A stretch of DNA of 64,000 nucleotides from Acanthosoma haemorrhoidale (GCA_930367205.1 OV884011.1:145201937-145265936); one strand, 5' to 3'. Numbered from the stretch's first letter, positions 47,300 through 59,989 are shown. The notes: generated by a model not told the origin, from the letters alone. Numbers and translations: made by a program.

Positions 47300-47632
47300 A
47301 TGACTAACGGTCCCGTGCTCGGCGGATTTTCACGGTGCATTCCAGTGGTCGCACACCGAGATGCACATTTGCCTCGAAGGCGAGTCCTCAACTACTCAAG
47401 GAAAAACAACGTCATAAAACATCTCGTCGCTATTGAAAGCTGGTCTGATGACTCATTTAAACAATGTGCGGGGGCCGAAACACAACACCCCTTAGTTTCC
47501 TTTTACATTTTCCGGGGTAAAGAGCCCTCAAGGTTTATTTCCATTGTCGACCGCGGCGAAACAACAGGCATTTCCCACAAACATGGGCAGAAATGGCCAG
47601 TAGAGGACAAATTAGGCAACGAACACTCCTAA
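47300..47632 (+). CDS. Unidentified 110-codon ORF in GC-richer block
   Basis: I do not recognise this product. The frame is open from an ATG for 110 codons with a hydrophilic, charged composition and no membrane segment. The block from about 47280 to 47640 is distinctly less AT-rich than its surroundings and has many CpGs, so it may be an exon, a regulatory element or a transposon piece. Splice-site context is not convincing. No copy elsewhere in the window. Confidence 0.2.
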   Translation: MTNGPVLGGFSRCIPVVAHRDAHLPRRRVLNYSRKNNVIKHLVAIESWSDDSFKQCAGAETQHPLVSFYIFRGKEPSRFISIVDRGETTGISHKHGQKWPVEDKLGNEHS

Positions 47633-48179
47633 TCTAGTTAGTGTTTTGCAACATCTATCCTTCGGAAATGAAAACAATCACGGCAGGTTGTCCCTCGAAT
47701 AAATTTAAGGATAAACTACACAACTTCAATTTCAACATAAATTATAGGAAATATAATAAGCTTAAGAAAGAATTGAGGGCAATGAAAATGCCCAACCGTT
47801 GGCTAAGCATGCGAGAGTGAAAGAAGGTAAATAAATAGCTTAAAGCAAGTACCCACTTTCACATCACAAGAAATTTACAAGAAGTACATCGTCATTTTCA
47901 TTTGTAAGTGGTTATCATGCGACATCAAATGAATTACAAAACCAAGTGCTCAATAGATCCTTATAGTGAACTCAAGATTGACATGAGTTGTTGGAATACA
48001 CAACCAACTGAACCGGCTATAGACCAATTATCAACTCATCTTCAATTCTTAAATATTCTTAAGACTAGCTGTTTATCGACAAGCGAATTATGAACAGTGA
48101 TTGCGCACCTCTTATATTTGTAAATATGCTCTACTGTACTAATTCTCTGTACTGTACTAATAAATCCCTTCAAACTAAA

Positions 48180-48232
48180 CAAAAAACTTCAAATTTTGAA
48201 AAGCGGACCCTTAGATTCAAATAAGCTCTTAC
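48180..48232 (+). repeat. Dispersed repeat, copy 2 (mate at 6.0 kb)
   Basis: AAACAAAAAACTTCAAATTT, then TGAAAAGCGGACCCTTAGAT matches 6017-6068 with few differences. Confidence 0.55.
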
Positions 48233-49885
48233 TTCAACCAGATCAAGTCTGGAAATCTGTTATAAAAATTTATTTCTTGCCACTTTCAAAAACAACGTAT
48301 TATTGGTTTAAATATGTCTTAAGTAGTCCAACGATGACTACTGAATTATATTTTGGAAGAGGTTTATCTACAGAAAACGAGCAAGAATAGTAAAATATCA
48401 ATATTCTTAAAAATCTCAACAAGAAGATTACAACGCTGAAAAAAATAATGATCCCTTAGAGGACTAATAAAAACACAACCGATACTAGAAAGGCAAGTTA
48501 AATTATGCGATAAATCAATATCTGCTTGTAAAACTAAGATAGGGAAATTAAATTAATAGAATACCATCTTATTTAAGATATTAACATCGTATCTTATCTT
48601 AACAATATCCCCCCCCCCTTAGCTCTCTAGTTAGAAATTTAGGATGAGGGAAAAACAAGGAATATTTTGGTTGAGCGGATCCTTGTACTAGGAGTACCTG
48701 CTTGAAGGTGGTGAGGGAGGATATCTTAACAATAATAAAATCTTCTTCTATTTATGTTATGACTTAGAATAATGTATGTATGTATACTTAATTAATAACT
48801 AATGCATGATTCAGCGATGTCAGGATCGAAATGTTTTCCCCAAATAATGACAATAATAAAACATATTATGATAACCTTAGAATTCACCATGGGAGATATG
48901 CAACAGACTTGATCCCAGAACTTTTACAACTTGGTTCGTTGCACTTGACCACTAAACGATCCGGAATGACTTTAAAAAAGGGATGCATAACAGGTATTAA
49001 ATTTTATTTTAAAAATTTAGTAGGAAAAATCGTTAAACCAAAAGGAATAAACCTCTTTTAAAAGCCTTTTTATAAATTTATATAAATTCGTATAATAGAA
49101 ATATTGACAAATAATTAAAATGTACAATTTCAATTCATCAACTCGAGCTGATTAAGCCGGATGTCATAGAAATTAATTTAAAGATCATTAAGACGTAAAA
49201 ATTATTTTATTTTATTAATAGTATTTCTTGTATAATATCAAATCCCGACTTGGACTAATCGCTTACTTTTTTTTTTATGATGTCCAAATAAATTTCAGTA
49301 GAACCTTTGTCGACAAATTTATACAATACTCTCATAAAATAAAAATATTAAATAAAAAATTAATTTTAACAGTTATTTTGATTTTAAAAATATATAAAAC
49401 CGATAAATATTACGTATAGCGTACTCGATATTTGTAGGTCCAATATTTTTAATTTTAAAGGAAATTATTGAAAGTAAAATTGCATACTTGACAGTAAGTT
49501 TTAAATAAATCTATTTAATCCTCCAAAATTAATGCAAGACAGCCTAAAATTTTCTAAGGCTAAAATGTAATTTAGGAAGCCATAAATTGTAATAAGCCAA
49601 CCAAAGAGAAAGCAATTAAGACGGACGACATCATTAGGGAGGATTTTGCTACTTTCGAATCCTTTAGACTCTAATAAGATCAACGTGTTTTCCAATCGGT
49701 TACGGGAGGAGGGAGTTCACTTCAGATTCGTCATAACGCTGGTGCGCCATGTTGGCTATTTCTTTGTGGCTTATTATTATGGTACTTCTCTAAGATTCGT
49801 CATTTCAATCGCCAATGTTAAGTCGGTAAAGTCAGTGTAAAATGTATAAAAGCCTAAGCGATAAGGGATAGACTTAAGGGTTCGC

Positions 49886-49965
49886 AGGGATGGCGCAGTT
49901 GGCAGATAGCATGACCGGATCATGCAAATCCCGGCTTAATATATTTTTTCTTTGGCTAATTATTT
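49886..49965 (+). mobile_element. tRNA-derived SINE head
   Basis: AGGGATGGCGCAGTTGGCAG contains a perfect A box (TGGCGCAGTTGG). ATGCAAATCCCGGCTT is a degenerate B box, followed by the linker ATATTTTTTCTTTGGCTAAT. Missing bases in the anticodon region exclude a working tRNA. Confidence 0.6.
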
Positions 49966-49969
49966 CTTA

Positions 49970-51255
49970 ATGATAATACATAGGAAAGGTTGTCTATTTA
50001 TAAAAATGGTGAAAATACAACGTATATATTTTACTCCAAGATAAGTGTTTCCGAGTAGAAGAGCCCCCCCCCCTTACTAATTTTACGGGTATCCTTGAAC
50101 TCAATGTTTGCTAAAATTGCGCTAGAAAATTTGATATACTTAGGTGTTATCCCTGGTTTTAGCAAGCCGTTTTCACTAGACCTGAATCAAAATTAAAAGG
50201 TGCACTTTAACTACCGGCCTTATCATGCAATGTAAGCCAAATAGGCGCAGGCACACTTTCACAGTTGAGTTGTACTTGCTATGATTTAACTGTCCGTATC
50301 TAAAGCAGAGAATATGTCCTCGGAAGCTTTTGTGCTATATGTGGGTCGGCATTTCTTTCTCCATTGCATATAGGTCGCTCTGCACAGCGGAGGACCATTG
50401 TCCTCACTAATCGTGGGGAGGGGGGTCCGGGTACCAGGGGAAACAAGAGGTCACAATCCGACAATAGGAGCTCTCATATGCGTGAGAGAACGGTAGGAAG
50501 ATGTCAGGTGTCATTCGTGTAGCATGTAATATATAAAGCAGAAACCTATGCGTGTAGATGCGCCAAAAAATCTTCTAAAACTGATTTATTCACACTAAAT
50601 CTGGTACAGATGTAGTTCAGCACGTTAAAGGACTGAGTTTTAACTTCCAGATTCCTACTCTTCATCAACAAGTTTAACCGCATATACTTCAGTCAGATCG
50701 ATGGTAACCATGACAAATCCTCTAGGAAAGAGGACTATCCTCGGATCTGTCAACATCCAGGCCACGATTCTCAGGTTTATTCTATTCTAGCATCTGTCGC
50801 TTTGGTCTATAATCTCATCCTGAAGTGAAGTTTCTCCGCTATCTTTTTCAATAGCTCGTTCTCAATTGGTCATGAGACTGTCCCACTTAAGCGCGCTTAT
50901 CTTAGTCACTCGGGCCACATGACGATACCAAAAGTTTATTTTCATTAATTCTTCACCAGATATTTATTTTATTAATTAAAGGTTTCGCATAATGAAAAAG
51001 CAACCTAATTATTATTAATAAAACTTTTTAATAACATTTTGAATAATGCAGATGTTAATAAACGGCGAGGACAGCCGAGAAATTAAATGTATAATTATTA
51101 CACTCCATTTGCTACGTCCTAATAGGTCTTTACACGCCTTAAGATTACACTCAATATATAAAAAAATCTAAGGATTGAAACCACACGTCACAAACAAAAT
51201 GTGATTTAATGATGATATATTCAAATATAATTACAGCCAAAAAAAAAAAATATTC
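49970..51255. other. Unassigned sequence
   Basis: A C-run is near 50066. A block at about 50580-50900 has a moderately long minus-strand reading but no motif I can name. Confidence 0.4.
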
Positions 51256-51257
51256 AG

Positions 51258-51320
51258 ATAGGATCGGGATTCGAATTCAAGATCTATAAAATATTTTTCT
51301 ATTGGCTAATAATTATTAAA
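51258..51320 (+). mobile_element. tRNA-derived SINE head, 3' part
   Basis: B box GATCGGGATTCGAATTCAAG, then AAAATATTTTTCTATTGGCT and AATAATTATT. The A box half is missing or replaced by an A-run. Confidence 0.5.
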
Positions 51321-51324
51321 GCAG

Positions 51325-53650
51325 TGGGAATGGTAAGTTGAACTGTCATTTTTAATCCAATTTCAAGCAAATAGGTCGATCGGAAATGGACTTTCTCTTT
51401 AAGGTCTGGGAAGCGAGACTCGCAAAGTAACCGAGTACAGGTTTTTATCGGGCATATGTTATTTATATGTTGAGCACAATTACTAGTAGTAGATCTTTCT
51501 TGATATAAAATAAATGACGATAACTGTTGTCTTCAGATTTTTGCTTTAGGGTTTTTAGCATAATAAAACATAAGATTTTAAACATAGTTTTAGGGTAACA
51601 CCTTTTAACTTTCTAACATTCCTGCAAATTATAAATTAATTTTAAAAAAACATATCATTTTTACGCCATTAAGATCTAAATGCACAGAAAATGAATGGTA
51701 AATATTAGATAAATATGGATTAGATAAATATGGTAAATAACGAAGACTCCAAACCAAGTACGCTTATCTCGTTTTGTCGTTAATTCGAATTTTCTTCTAT
51801 ATAATTCCCCTGAGCTACATATATATGCTTGTTTATATCAATATGATAAAAATCACTACTTCTGAAAGAAAAAAATATAATTTAAAAACTTTAACTTACA
51901 TAGAGACGATTGGGTTTTTTAGAGGTTGTAAAACTTGTTTTATCCGTCACATTAATGAATATTAGATTAAAGATCATACTAAATGCTGAAATTTTCCACA
52001 TTTATTAACTATTTGATTCGTTTGTGCTAAAATTAGCAATACTGTAAAGGGTTCAACAAATAACGCTCTAAGACGCATAAACGGTAAATTAAGCCTCATA
52101 ATCTACCAATTAATCTAAACTCTAAACTTTCCAGGTAGGCAACATACTATGGAAAATTTTTCAGTCCATTGTTGCCTATTGAATAAGCTATGGAGGGCCT
52201 CATCCAAGTGTATCTTGAGACGTTTTACTGGAAGCTCGTAAAAATATCTACCCATCTGAAAGAAATTGAAAAACTTATCTCGTAAATCTGCCACTTGAAA
52301 TTCTTAAATCAGTGCATGGATGTACCCAATAATGTCTATTTCGGTTACCGTTGTATACCAAATGTAGGCAAAAATGGCACAGTTTCTCTGGTATACATCC
52401 ATCGATATCCCAACGTCACTGCTCGTGTAACGGACATATGTGCAGTGAAATGTTACGGCAACTCAGCGGCAAACGCTGCAAATGTGCAACAGGCCTAATC
52501 CTCAATAAATAAGAAAACAGATTTCTTTACGAGCACGTCTGTACGTGATGTGATGCTACCACGTCGTATACAAAATAGCTTACGTTAACTCTACAGAGCT
52601 TTCTAATGTCGTAAATATTAGACATGAATGTCAGCTGTTTTGAAATATCAATAGCATCGGGATGCTATGGTCGACCGTAAAACAAAACTAGTATCCATGG
52701 GATTTATTGTTCTATTAATGCATGATATGATAATAATAAGTAACAGAGAAATGAGACCGACAGCCCATCTCATTACATTTCCATATGATCCATCATTAGA
52801 TCATTTCACGTAATGACCAGATGCACAGACACGCAACATGTCGGAATATGGTACACACAAAATCGATACTAACAACTACAACTTCATTTCACCTTCTTCT
52901 ACCAAATTATTGTTCCTGATACTGTTATAAATTAGATCTAGAACTGACTAAACAAATCTGATGAACCAAACCTCACGTAGGCAAATATAATGGGATATTT
53001 TGCATAATATAACAATAATATTATATTATTATTTTTATATTACAATATAATACTTATTATTTTTGTTAATGGCCTATACTTAAGAAATTCTAGGTACTAT
53101 TTATTGTGCATTTATTATCTGCAGTTTATTTTAATGTGTATTTTGCCTAAGTCATCATCACTGCATTTAATTTACTTGATAAGTAAAAATACAAAGGTAC
53201 ATAAAAGACGATTCCTGCCACTTCTTACCTACTTGGAGTACAAGTTCTTGATTAATTGAAGATTGATTGATTGCTCGTTAGGAATCTTTACCGTCTGCTC
53301 AATTTCAGAGAATTGACGAGAACATCTATAACTTTCATCCTGTAAAAAATCTGAAAAAACATACATTTCATATTTCTTGGTGTACATGAAACATGAAGGT
53401 AGAACAGTCCGTTACAGTAATAGTAAGTAGACTGGTTGATTTGTCATGGAAAGACCTATTTATAAAATGCAGGTTGTTTTATTTTGTTTTCACAAAAGAT
53501 CTATACTAACTTAAAAAAGGAAAAAGCAGAAAAATCCCGACAATGCAGCAAGATAGTTGATCGGGTGGGACACCAGTTACACACGACAGTTGCTGACTGA
53601 ACAGAAGTAGGACGTGGTCCAACGGTGGCACGTCGTCCATCAACCTCTAG
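51325..53650. other. Unassigned AT-rich sequence
   Basis: Short frames only. A 67-codon frame at 52295-52498 has no recognisable motif. Confidence 0.4.
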
Positions 53651-53654
53651 GTCT

Positions 53655-53712
53655 AGGAACCAACTGGGAAATTCGAACCGAAATAAATAATTATTTCAAT
53701 ATTTTGGTTATT
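53655..53712 (+). mobile_element. Possible SINE head remnant
   Basis: CTGGGAAATTCGAACCGAAA resembles a B box, then AATAATTATTTCAATATTTT and GGTTATT resemble the family linker. Confidence 0.3.
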
Positions 53713-54059
53713 CTTCAACAATGATCATTTGAGTCCTCGGTTCGACCTAGAGACATGAGAGTTAACTTGGAAGTTCCATTTGACTTTGGCGAACATAAAA
53801 TCAAACATATATCAGTAAATAGCAATGTTATTCAATCACTTAATAATTAAAATAATAATATTTCCTCTGATTTTGTAAAGGGTAATATTTAATCGTGTAG
53901 TTCCGTGCAGAAGATAAGAACTTTCTAGTCGTCCGGGCTGCTAGAATGTCCCCTCGGACTCGCCCGGTCTTTATATCTTCCATTGCTTCCTTCTCCACCG
54001 CTCTCCTCCCTGCATGTGCCTCTACGCCAACCTCTTTTTCTTGCACCTTCCAGGTTCCA

Positions 54060-54400
54060 GCTGAAAGTCTCCAACAGAATGGGATCATAAAAAAAGTGGT
54101 CCGACTTACCTCTCTAGAGAGGTTAAAGAACGCCGACCTGCACCCGTTTGCTTAGTGTGCCATACCGATATACCCACCGGGGTGAGTTCATCCAACGGAG
54201 ACACGTCAGGTTTTTTGACTCGTAGCAGTCTCACAAAGCCAGTGTTTAACACTATGACCCCACCACCCTTCTCACATCGATGGCAACAGATTGTCGGGGA
54301 AAATTAGTTAAGATTTAGTCTTTATTGTTATATGTAAGTTAGTTTTAAGTCTATGATAAATAAGGTGAGCCCCATCACGTTTAATAAATTCCAAGGAGCC
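54060..54400 (+). pseudogene. Jockey-B reverse transcriptase C-terminus and 3' UTR
   Basis: A remnant of the region FQNGI.KKVVR.TSLERL onward, with several stops and frameshifts, followed by the 3' end ATGTAAGTTAGTTTTAAG, then AAGGTGAGCCCCATCACG and TTTAATAAA. Close to the 18.9 kb copy and more distant from the 58.3 kb copy. The region upstream (53930-54050) is GC-richer but is not recognisably Jockey-B. Confidence 0.75.
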
Positions 54401-57400
54401 AAATTTGGTATTGTATTAATACGTACACCTTGTACCATTTGTAGGAATATTATCTATTTTTTTTTTTTGAGTTCCTTTTGTTGTTTTTTTATAATGTACA
54501 CAGGCTGTGTAGAATTATTGATTTAGCGTAGCGTGTAAGATGCCATTGTTTTCTTTGAGTAATAAGCCATGTAATTTTGTTTTGCTGTTTTGATTTTGTC
54601 ACTAGTGGCTGTAGTTTTGGAGGCAGCGTTCTATTTGGACTATAAGTGTCATAGTAATACGACTGAATGTAAGGGATTACAGGTTGTGCACTCTTTGGGC
54701 TGTCCTTCGCTCCCTAGTACGATTAGGAGAGTGATCGTAATATTGCCTAAGTCGTCCTCAATTTAGACTTCATAGTTTACGAGGAGGTGTGCGTAAACTG
54801 GCAGGGGGGAGTTAAGCTCTAGGCAGCATCAGTATTCAACCTTAATCCCCGAAAGTAGGATATACAGGGTTATAGACTTGAAATAAACACTCTAGTTCCA
54901 ACTTTCATACGTGTTGTACTCTGTACCTTTTTTAATTTTTTTTTAATTCGAAAGCCGATAAACATTAACTAATATATATATACATATATACCTAAATTAA
55001 GTTGTAATTAAAAGTGATCAGAGAAAGCAAAAAAAATTGTATTCGATTTGCGAGTGAAGCCACATCTCTTTGAAATGCTACATGTTTTTGCCACATTGGC
55101 AAATTTAATGTGTACACCCAAGAGATTAAGTTCACAAGGAAGGCCGAGGTTTCTCTTCCTAAAGAAACTGCCGCAGATCAGGAACAGTGTGGCCTACGGT
55201 GACTAAACCGGAAGTTACGAATCTCGTAGTATCGAGGAAACTATAATGCCGTCGAAGGAAATATAAGACGTCATCACATGCCTCTTATGTAACTAAAACC
55301 AATTAAAACAGCTCCATCTAAAGCACGCGGATGGGTCGCTATTGCAGTATTTAGTAACTTTTAAAACAAAAAGCGAAATTGAAAGTTTAAAAGCGCGAAG
55401 TGCTCCTCTTTGGGACTCAGCTCTAATTAAAAACACTGCTTCGTACATATCGGTATATTCCGTAAAGATTAGCTACTATCCGTCATAAATGTGTTTCAAT
55501 ATACGTATTTGAAAGATAAAAACAACAACATTTTGATCACCTCTAGGTTAAGATACAATCAGAGGAAATAAGAATAGAAAAGTAAAAAAATTCGAGCCAG
55601 TTCCACTAACTAAGTAGCAGCTGTAAGCTATTTATAATTTAAAATTGTGATATAAACCTATAAAGAATTTCCTAGAGATTCCTGAAAATAAAATTTTGGA
55701 ATCCAGCAACAGAAAATAGCTACATCGAGAAATGTCGCCACATCCCAGTTCAATAGGATTTTTAAAATTAAATATTTTAGTAATTTACATTCCTTTTTAA
55801 ATGGAAAACTTGTGGGTCATTGGATTTGGTAAGATGGTTCAAGAAATAAAACGAATTATTTTTAGACAAAAATACCCAATGTTGAAGATAATTGACGCAT
55901 GAGACGATTATAAGTTTCCAGCAAACATTGACGCATCGGAACCATGGTACTTTTCACACGAACAAGTATTCTAGGCACTTTATTGTACGCACGTCCATTT
56001 AAGTAGACTGGTAGAAGGATCACTGCTTATCATCATTGGTCGCTTCACGGGATCAATACAATCTGAAACGGAAGTTTCTCTTCTCACAAACTACAAGCTC
56101 GTCAAAGAATCCACAACACCGAGTTCTAAACGACAAAGAAATACTTTGTTAAAGGCTCGCACTTTCTCGTGCATTTATATAACGATTCTGGTGGGTTCTG
56201 GGGGGTTCCTGCCGACCTTTGGAATCCCTTTGGGAGACCACGACAATATGTAGAAAGTGGAGGATCACATGGTGACGTGACCCGACGAAAAGGTATTGAT
56301 GTTCACTTTTCTAAACCATTCTGCTAATGAATCAGTATTAGAGACTCTGGAAGTAAGACGCAGTATATATATTTTTTTCATTTTTCTGCCTGTCAAATGT
56401 ATTGTTTAGTTGGTCCATTTTTAAAGGATTTATGCCCAAAACGACGATGGTGGGATCCATTTAAAAGGAATATTTTGCTTAAATACATACTGACGTATTT
56501 ATGCATTCGCGTTTTATTACTTTTCCTACTAGTTGAAGTGATCATAAGGGAAGAGCGTGGCCGCCGATCGACCTACTTAACTTAGTCCCAATGCCATGGC
56601 GATAGTGGAACCGTGGATGATTTTACAAAGAATTACTTTCGGGCAGAAAATGGCTGAAAAGAACGGTTGAAATAAACTAGTTAGTTTCTTAGAACTGATT
56701 TAAATGTTAGCAGGTGCCAACGAGAGAAAATGGAGCCGAAAAGGAAAATGGAGAACTGTATACAAATCATTCTAAACAGAGGATGAGAAACGGGCTCTTT
56801 AATTAGCAGTGGTCCCAACTTCGGAACCCCTAAACATATTTTCTGTATATTGTGGGTAAATTAGTGGAAATTTAATTTTGTAAATGTTTTAGATATTACT
56901 TTATTGAACATTGATTGATACGGAATGAAATGAAATAATACAGAAAAAAGACATTTTTCGAAACATTATACTAATACGAAATAATTCACATGGTCCAGAG
57001 TTTGTGTCTCCATAAAGCAATAATGTATTATATAAAATGCCATGTCTCACTTATTGTGAATCATATTCGTAGCAAATATTCCATTTATTCATCGTTTACT
57101 TACAATATTGTGTCAATTGCAAAAATGGCTGATATTATTTTTAATCACGATGGATCTTAGCTACTGTATACTATAATTAGGTATATGAGTGTCCGACTGC
57201 TTCCGACAATACCAATTCTACCCGAGCAGAGCATAACATCCAATTATCGATAATTTCAAAGACATTGACTCACCAAAATAAGGCTAACAATTTAAAAAAA
57301 AGAAAAACTACAATTAATTTGCTAATAGAGTATTATTAAATTATTAGACTCGTTAGTAAAGTCGTTGAACCAAGAACAATGGATGTGGTCCAATGGACAG

Positions 57401-57690
57401 CTAAATTGAAACTTGTTACATGCAGAGTAGATGAGTACTAGCATGTTTGGACCCGGATATCCACGTCATTCGTTAATCAAATTAATGCACTTAATCACTT
57501 GAGTGTATCAATCGAGTTCATGGCTAAAAATCACAATCCATAAGATTTTAGCAAGAATTTTAATACACGACCTCACTCGAACAAAAAGGCTCAATAAAAA
57601 AGCTCATAAATCCATTTTACTTTCAACTAAAATATAAATTATATTTATATAATATATATAATTATATATAGCGCCGTCCGGCGTGCGCCC
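54401..57690. other. Unassigned sequence
   Basis: Short frames only. At 55024-55204 both strands are open for about 60 codons but neither product is recognisable. Confidence 0.4.
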
Positions 57691-57769
57691 AGAAAGATAT
57701 AAGGCGGGCGGACCTGTGGTATTTTGCCCTGGCTGCCAACCTAGTCGGCGGGCAGCTTTAATTCGCTTT

Positions 57770-57845
57770 GATCTGACTCCATAAGTTCTTTAGAAGGTGT
57801 GTGTGCCCCGACAAAGCTCTATGTTCAGGAGAAGGGGTACAGGGT
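57770..57845 (+). repeat. GC-rich repeat module M1, copy 2 (mate at 19.5 kb)
   Basis: ATCTGACTCCAT, GTGTGCCCCGACAAAGC and CTATGTTCAGGAGAAGG parallel 19525-19600. The flanking block from 57660 to 58250 is GC-richer than the rest of the window. Confidence 0.5.
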
Positions 57846-57900
57846 AGGTTTATAGGTAGTTTGTTTGGTCTTGGAATGACCACGAATTCACTCTCGGTAT

Positions 57901-58170
57901 CTAAGGGTTGACGAAAACCGTCCGGATCCCAAAGGCGAGTGTGAACCGCAGAGAGGCAGGCTGGATTGTCATGGGAGACACTGCTAGGAAAATTTGCAGG
58001 GCCACGGCAACCGTCATCCGCGAGGGAGAGGTCTCTCCCAAGGAGGTGCTAGTTTTAGCGAGACTAAGGCAGAGATTCCCACTAGGAAGGTGAGGGGTCT
58101 GACAACGCCGGGCTAAAACATAGCGAGGTAAGGAGAGAGATATGCAGAGGTAGTTGAATGAGAAGTCCAT
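57901..58170 (-). CDS. Unidentified ORF starting in repeat module M2
   Basis: An 89-codon minus-strand frame starts at the ATG inside the CCATGG shared with the 46.6 kb module. It is serine- and leucine-rich with no recognisable domain. The plus strand is also open here for 61 codons, so coding is doubtful. It could be the start of a transposon ORF, since the module recurs next to Jockey-B sequence. Confidence 0.15.
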   Translation of the reverse strand: MDFSFNYLCISLSLPRYVLARRCQTPHLPSGNLCLSLAKTSTSLGETSPSRMTVAVALQIFLAVSPMTIQPASLRFTLAFGIRTVFVNP

Positions 58171-58220
58171 GGTTTTGAATAGAGAAGCAGGCGCCAGTGC
58201 AGAGAGAGAGGAGAGAGTAG
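58145..58220 (-). repeat. GC-rich repeat module M2, copy 2 (mate at 46.6 kb)
   Basis: CCATGGTT..., AGCAGGCGCCAGTGCAGAGA and a GA-rich run, matching 46567-46648. It ends about 30 bp from the poly(A) tail of the Jockey-B copy. Confidence 0.6.
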
Positions 58221-58525
58221 TGTTACGTGACGGTCCGGTTCGTTATGGCAATTTTTTTTTTTTTTTTTTATTAATTTCAAAACCTCAAAAAAAAATAATA
58301 CAATGAACAAACAATTTTTATAGAGTTACAAGTTGCTCCTCGTTCTGCGATGCACTGATTCATTCGAAGGAGGGCATAATATAAATACATTCAATCTGTA
58401 GTATAAAATGTCATAACAATATCCACAACACTAGGTGATGAGGCTCACCTTCAGCTTGTGACCGGCACTAAACACTAAAAACAAACAAAACAAAGCAAAC
58501 TAAAACCTATACCTAGAACCTAAGA

Positions 58526-58969
58526 CTAAAGTGTTTCAGCCACGACAGCGTCCTGCCACCGATGGGGGAACGGAGCGGGGGTTATCGTGTTAAACACCGG
58601 GTTTCTCAAGTATTGCAGGGAGTCAAAAAATTTGATATGTCTACGTTGGATGAATTCATCCACCGTAGGCAGCTCAAACATCTCGTGAAGCTCACTGTTG
58701 CTCCGCTGCTCGAATGAAGTATTTCTGGCCACTTTCATCAGTATACCGTTTTGAAATTTTTGGAGTCGTAGAGCTCTGATATACGTCAGATGACGAAAAA
58801 GCGGTGCACCATACAGCAGTGTAGGCCTGAGTATACTGTTGTAGATCACTAGCTTCAAACGCAGTGATAGATTGGGGGAAGTTAATAAATGCGTAAGCCG
58901 GTAAGACTTCGTGTGTGTTTGCTTCAACTTCTTCGTAAATTGGTTACTAAAATGGAGGTGTCTGTCCAT
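58526..58969 (-). pseudogene. Jockey-B pol, C-terminal segment
   Basis: A 147-codon frame with the thumb and C-terminal domain: LKLVIYNSILRPTLLYGAPL (about residue 38) is the typical Jockey segment after the palm, and the end carries FNTITPAPFPHRW. It ends at a natural stop before the 3' UTR. A frameshift at about 59030 separates it from the preceding segment; the apparent ATG is internal. Confidence 0.85.
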
Positions 58970-58986
58970 TTTAATTCCCAGATATA

Positions 58987-59358
58987 CTAGGTTGTTGACT
59001 GGTGGATTTTCCTCCGTCCTACTATGTAACTAGTAGGTAGTGGGCTTTTTTCCTTTTGAAAAGAGAAAATTACGCAGTCAGTCTTACCCACGTTTACAGA
59101 GATATTGAGTCTCCCCAATCTCTCACTGATCTGGTTATAAGCTACTTCAGCCTGTTTTAGAGCTACCTTGGCGCTCATGCTGCTGCTGTACACCGCTATG
59201 TCATCTGCAAAGGCAGTAACTGTGGTGTTTTTATATCGGGCTCCGACAATCTCAGACGTGTATACGTTGAATAGTACAGGGGATAATACGGCTCCTTGGG
59301 GTACTCCACAGGTCAGTGGGACAGCTTCGGAGAAGCTATCACCCACCCGCACCCGCAT
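58987..59358 (-). pseudogene. Jockey-B pol, palm segment
   Basis: A 123-codon frame with motif B TCGVPQGAVLSPVLFNVYTS and the catalytic FADDIAVYSS (about residue 50), both intact. It lies in a different frame from the N-terminal segment and ends where the frame shifts before the C-terminal segment. The first methionine is not a start. Confidence 0.88.
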
Positions 59359-59377
59359 CGATCTGTTTTTCAGGAAG

Positions 59378-59989
59378 CTAACCAGAATTTAATAGAGTTG
59401 TTCCGGGCATTCCCAGTCGCAGAGCATTTGACACCGTGTCGAATGCTTGAGTGCAGTCAATCGAAATCATAGCCGTGGCTATGTTTCTATTCATGCTATG
59501 GCTAGCCTCTGACTGTACCTTCAGAAGGGGGTGTTCTGCGCTCATACTGGATTGAAATCCAGTCTGTTCTGGCGGAATGATGTCGTTTTCCGAGCAGTAA
59601 TCTTTGAGATAATTCAACAGAATTTTCTCAAAGATTTTCCCCATCTGTGATAGCAGACTGATCGGGCGGTAATGGGTTAGGTGATCTCCGCTCTTTGCTG
59701 GCTTTAATAATGGGAACAAGATGGCTTGTTTCCATGTGTCAGGAAAGTACCGCAATCTTATACAAGAGTTGTATAAGTTTGCTAGTTGTACTATCCCTCT
59801 CCTCGGCATTTGTTTGAGCAGCACTGTTTGTATCCCGTCGTGCCCTGGTGCTCGGTTTCCTTGACACCGGCGAAGAATCGTAGAAGTATAGCCGAGGCTT
59901 ACATAGCCGGCTAGTGGTGGTGGGGGGTCATCCCCACCAGCGGCTGTTCTCCCCACCAACTTCTCCCCCCACTCTCCAACTGTCGTCAT
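59378..59989 (-). pseudogene. Jockey-B pol, fingers and motif A segment
   Basis: A 203-codon frame: NRAPGHDGIQTVLLKQMP (about residue 44), HYRPISLLSQMGKIFEKILL (about 107), PPEQTGFQ and motif A MISIDCTQAFDTVSNAL (about 173). A frameshift after LRLGMPG joins it to the palm segment. The truncated 5' end removes endonuclease. The ATG at the start is fortuitous. Confidence 0.88.

Larger units (their letters stand above)
46885..49880. other. Mostly unassigned sequence
   Basis: It contains an unidentified ORF at 47300-47632 and a dispersed repeat at 48180-48232, both listed. A C-run lies near 48608. The remainder is AT-rich with only short frames. Confidence 0.4.

Noticed and set aside
50580..50900. 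Minus-strand reading suspected to be LINE endonuclease
   Set aside because: No catalytic motif in order and several stops.
55024..55204. Two open frames on opposite strands, one with an LLGVH segment recalling LINE RTs
   Set aside because: Neither has enough ordered motifs; likely chance.
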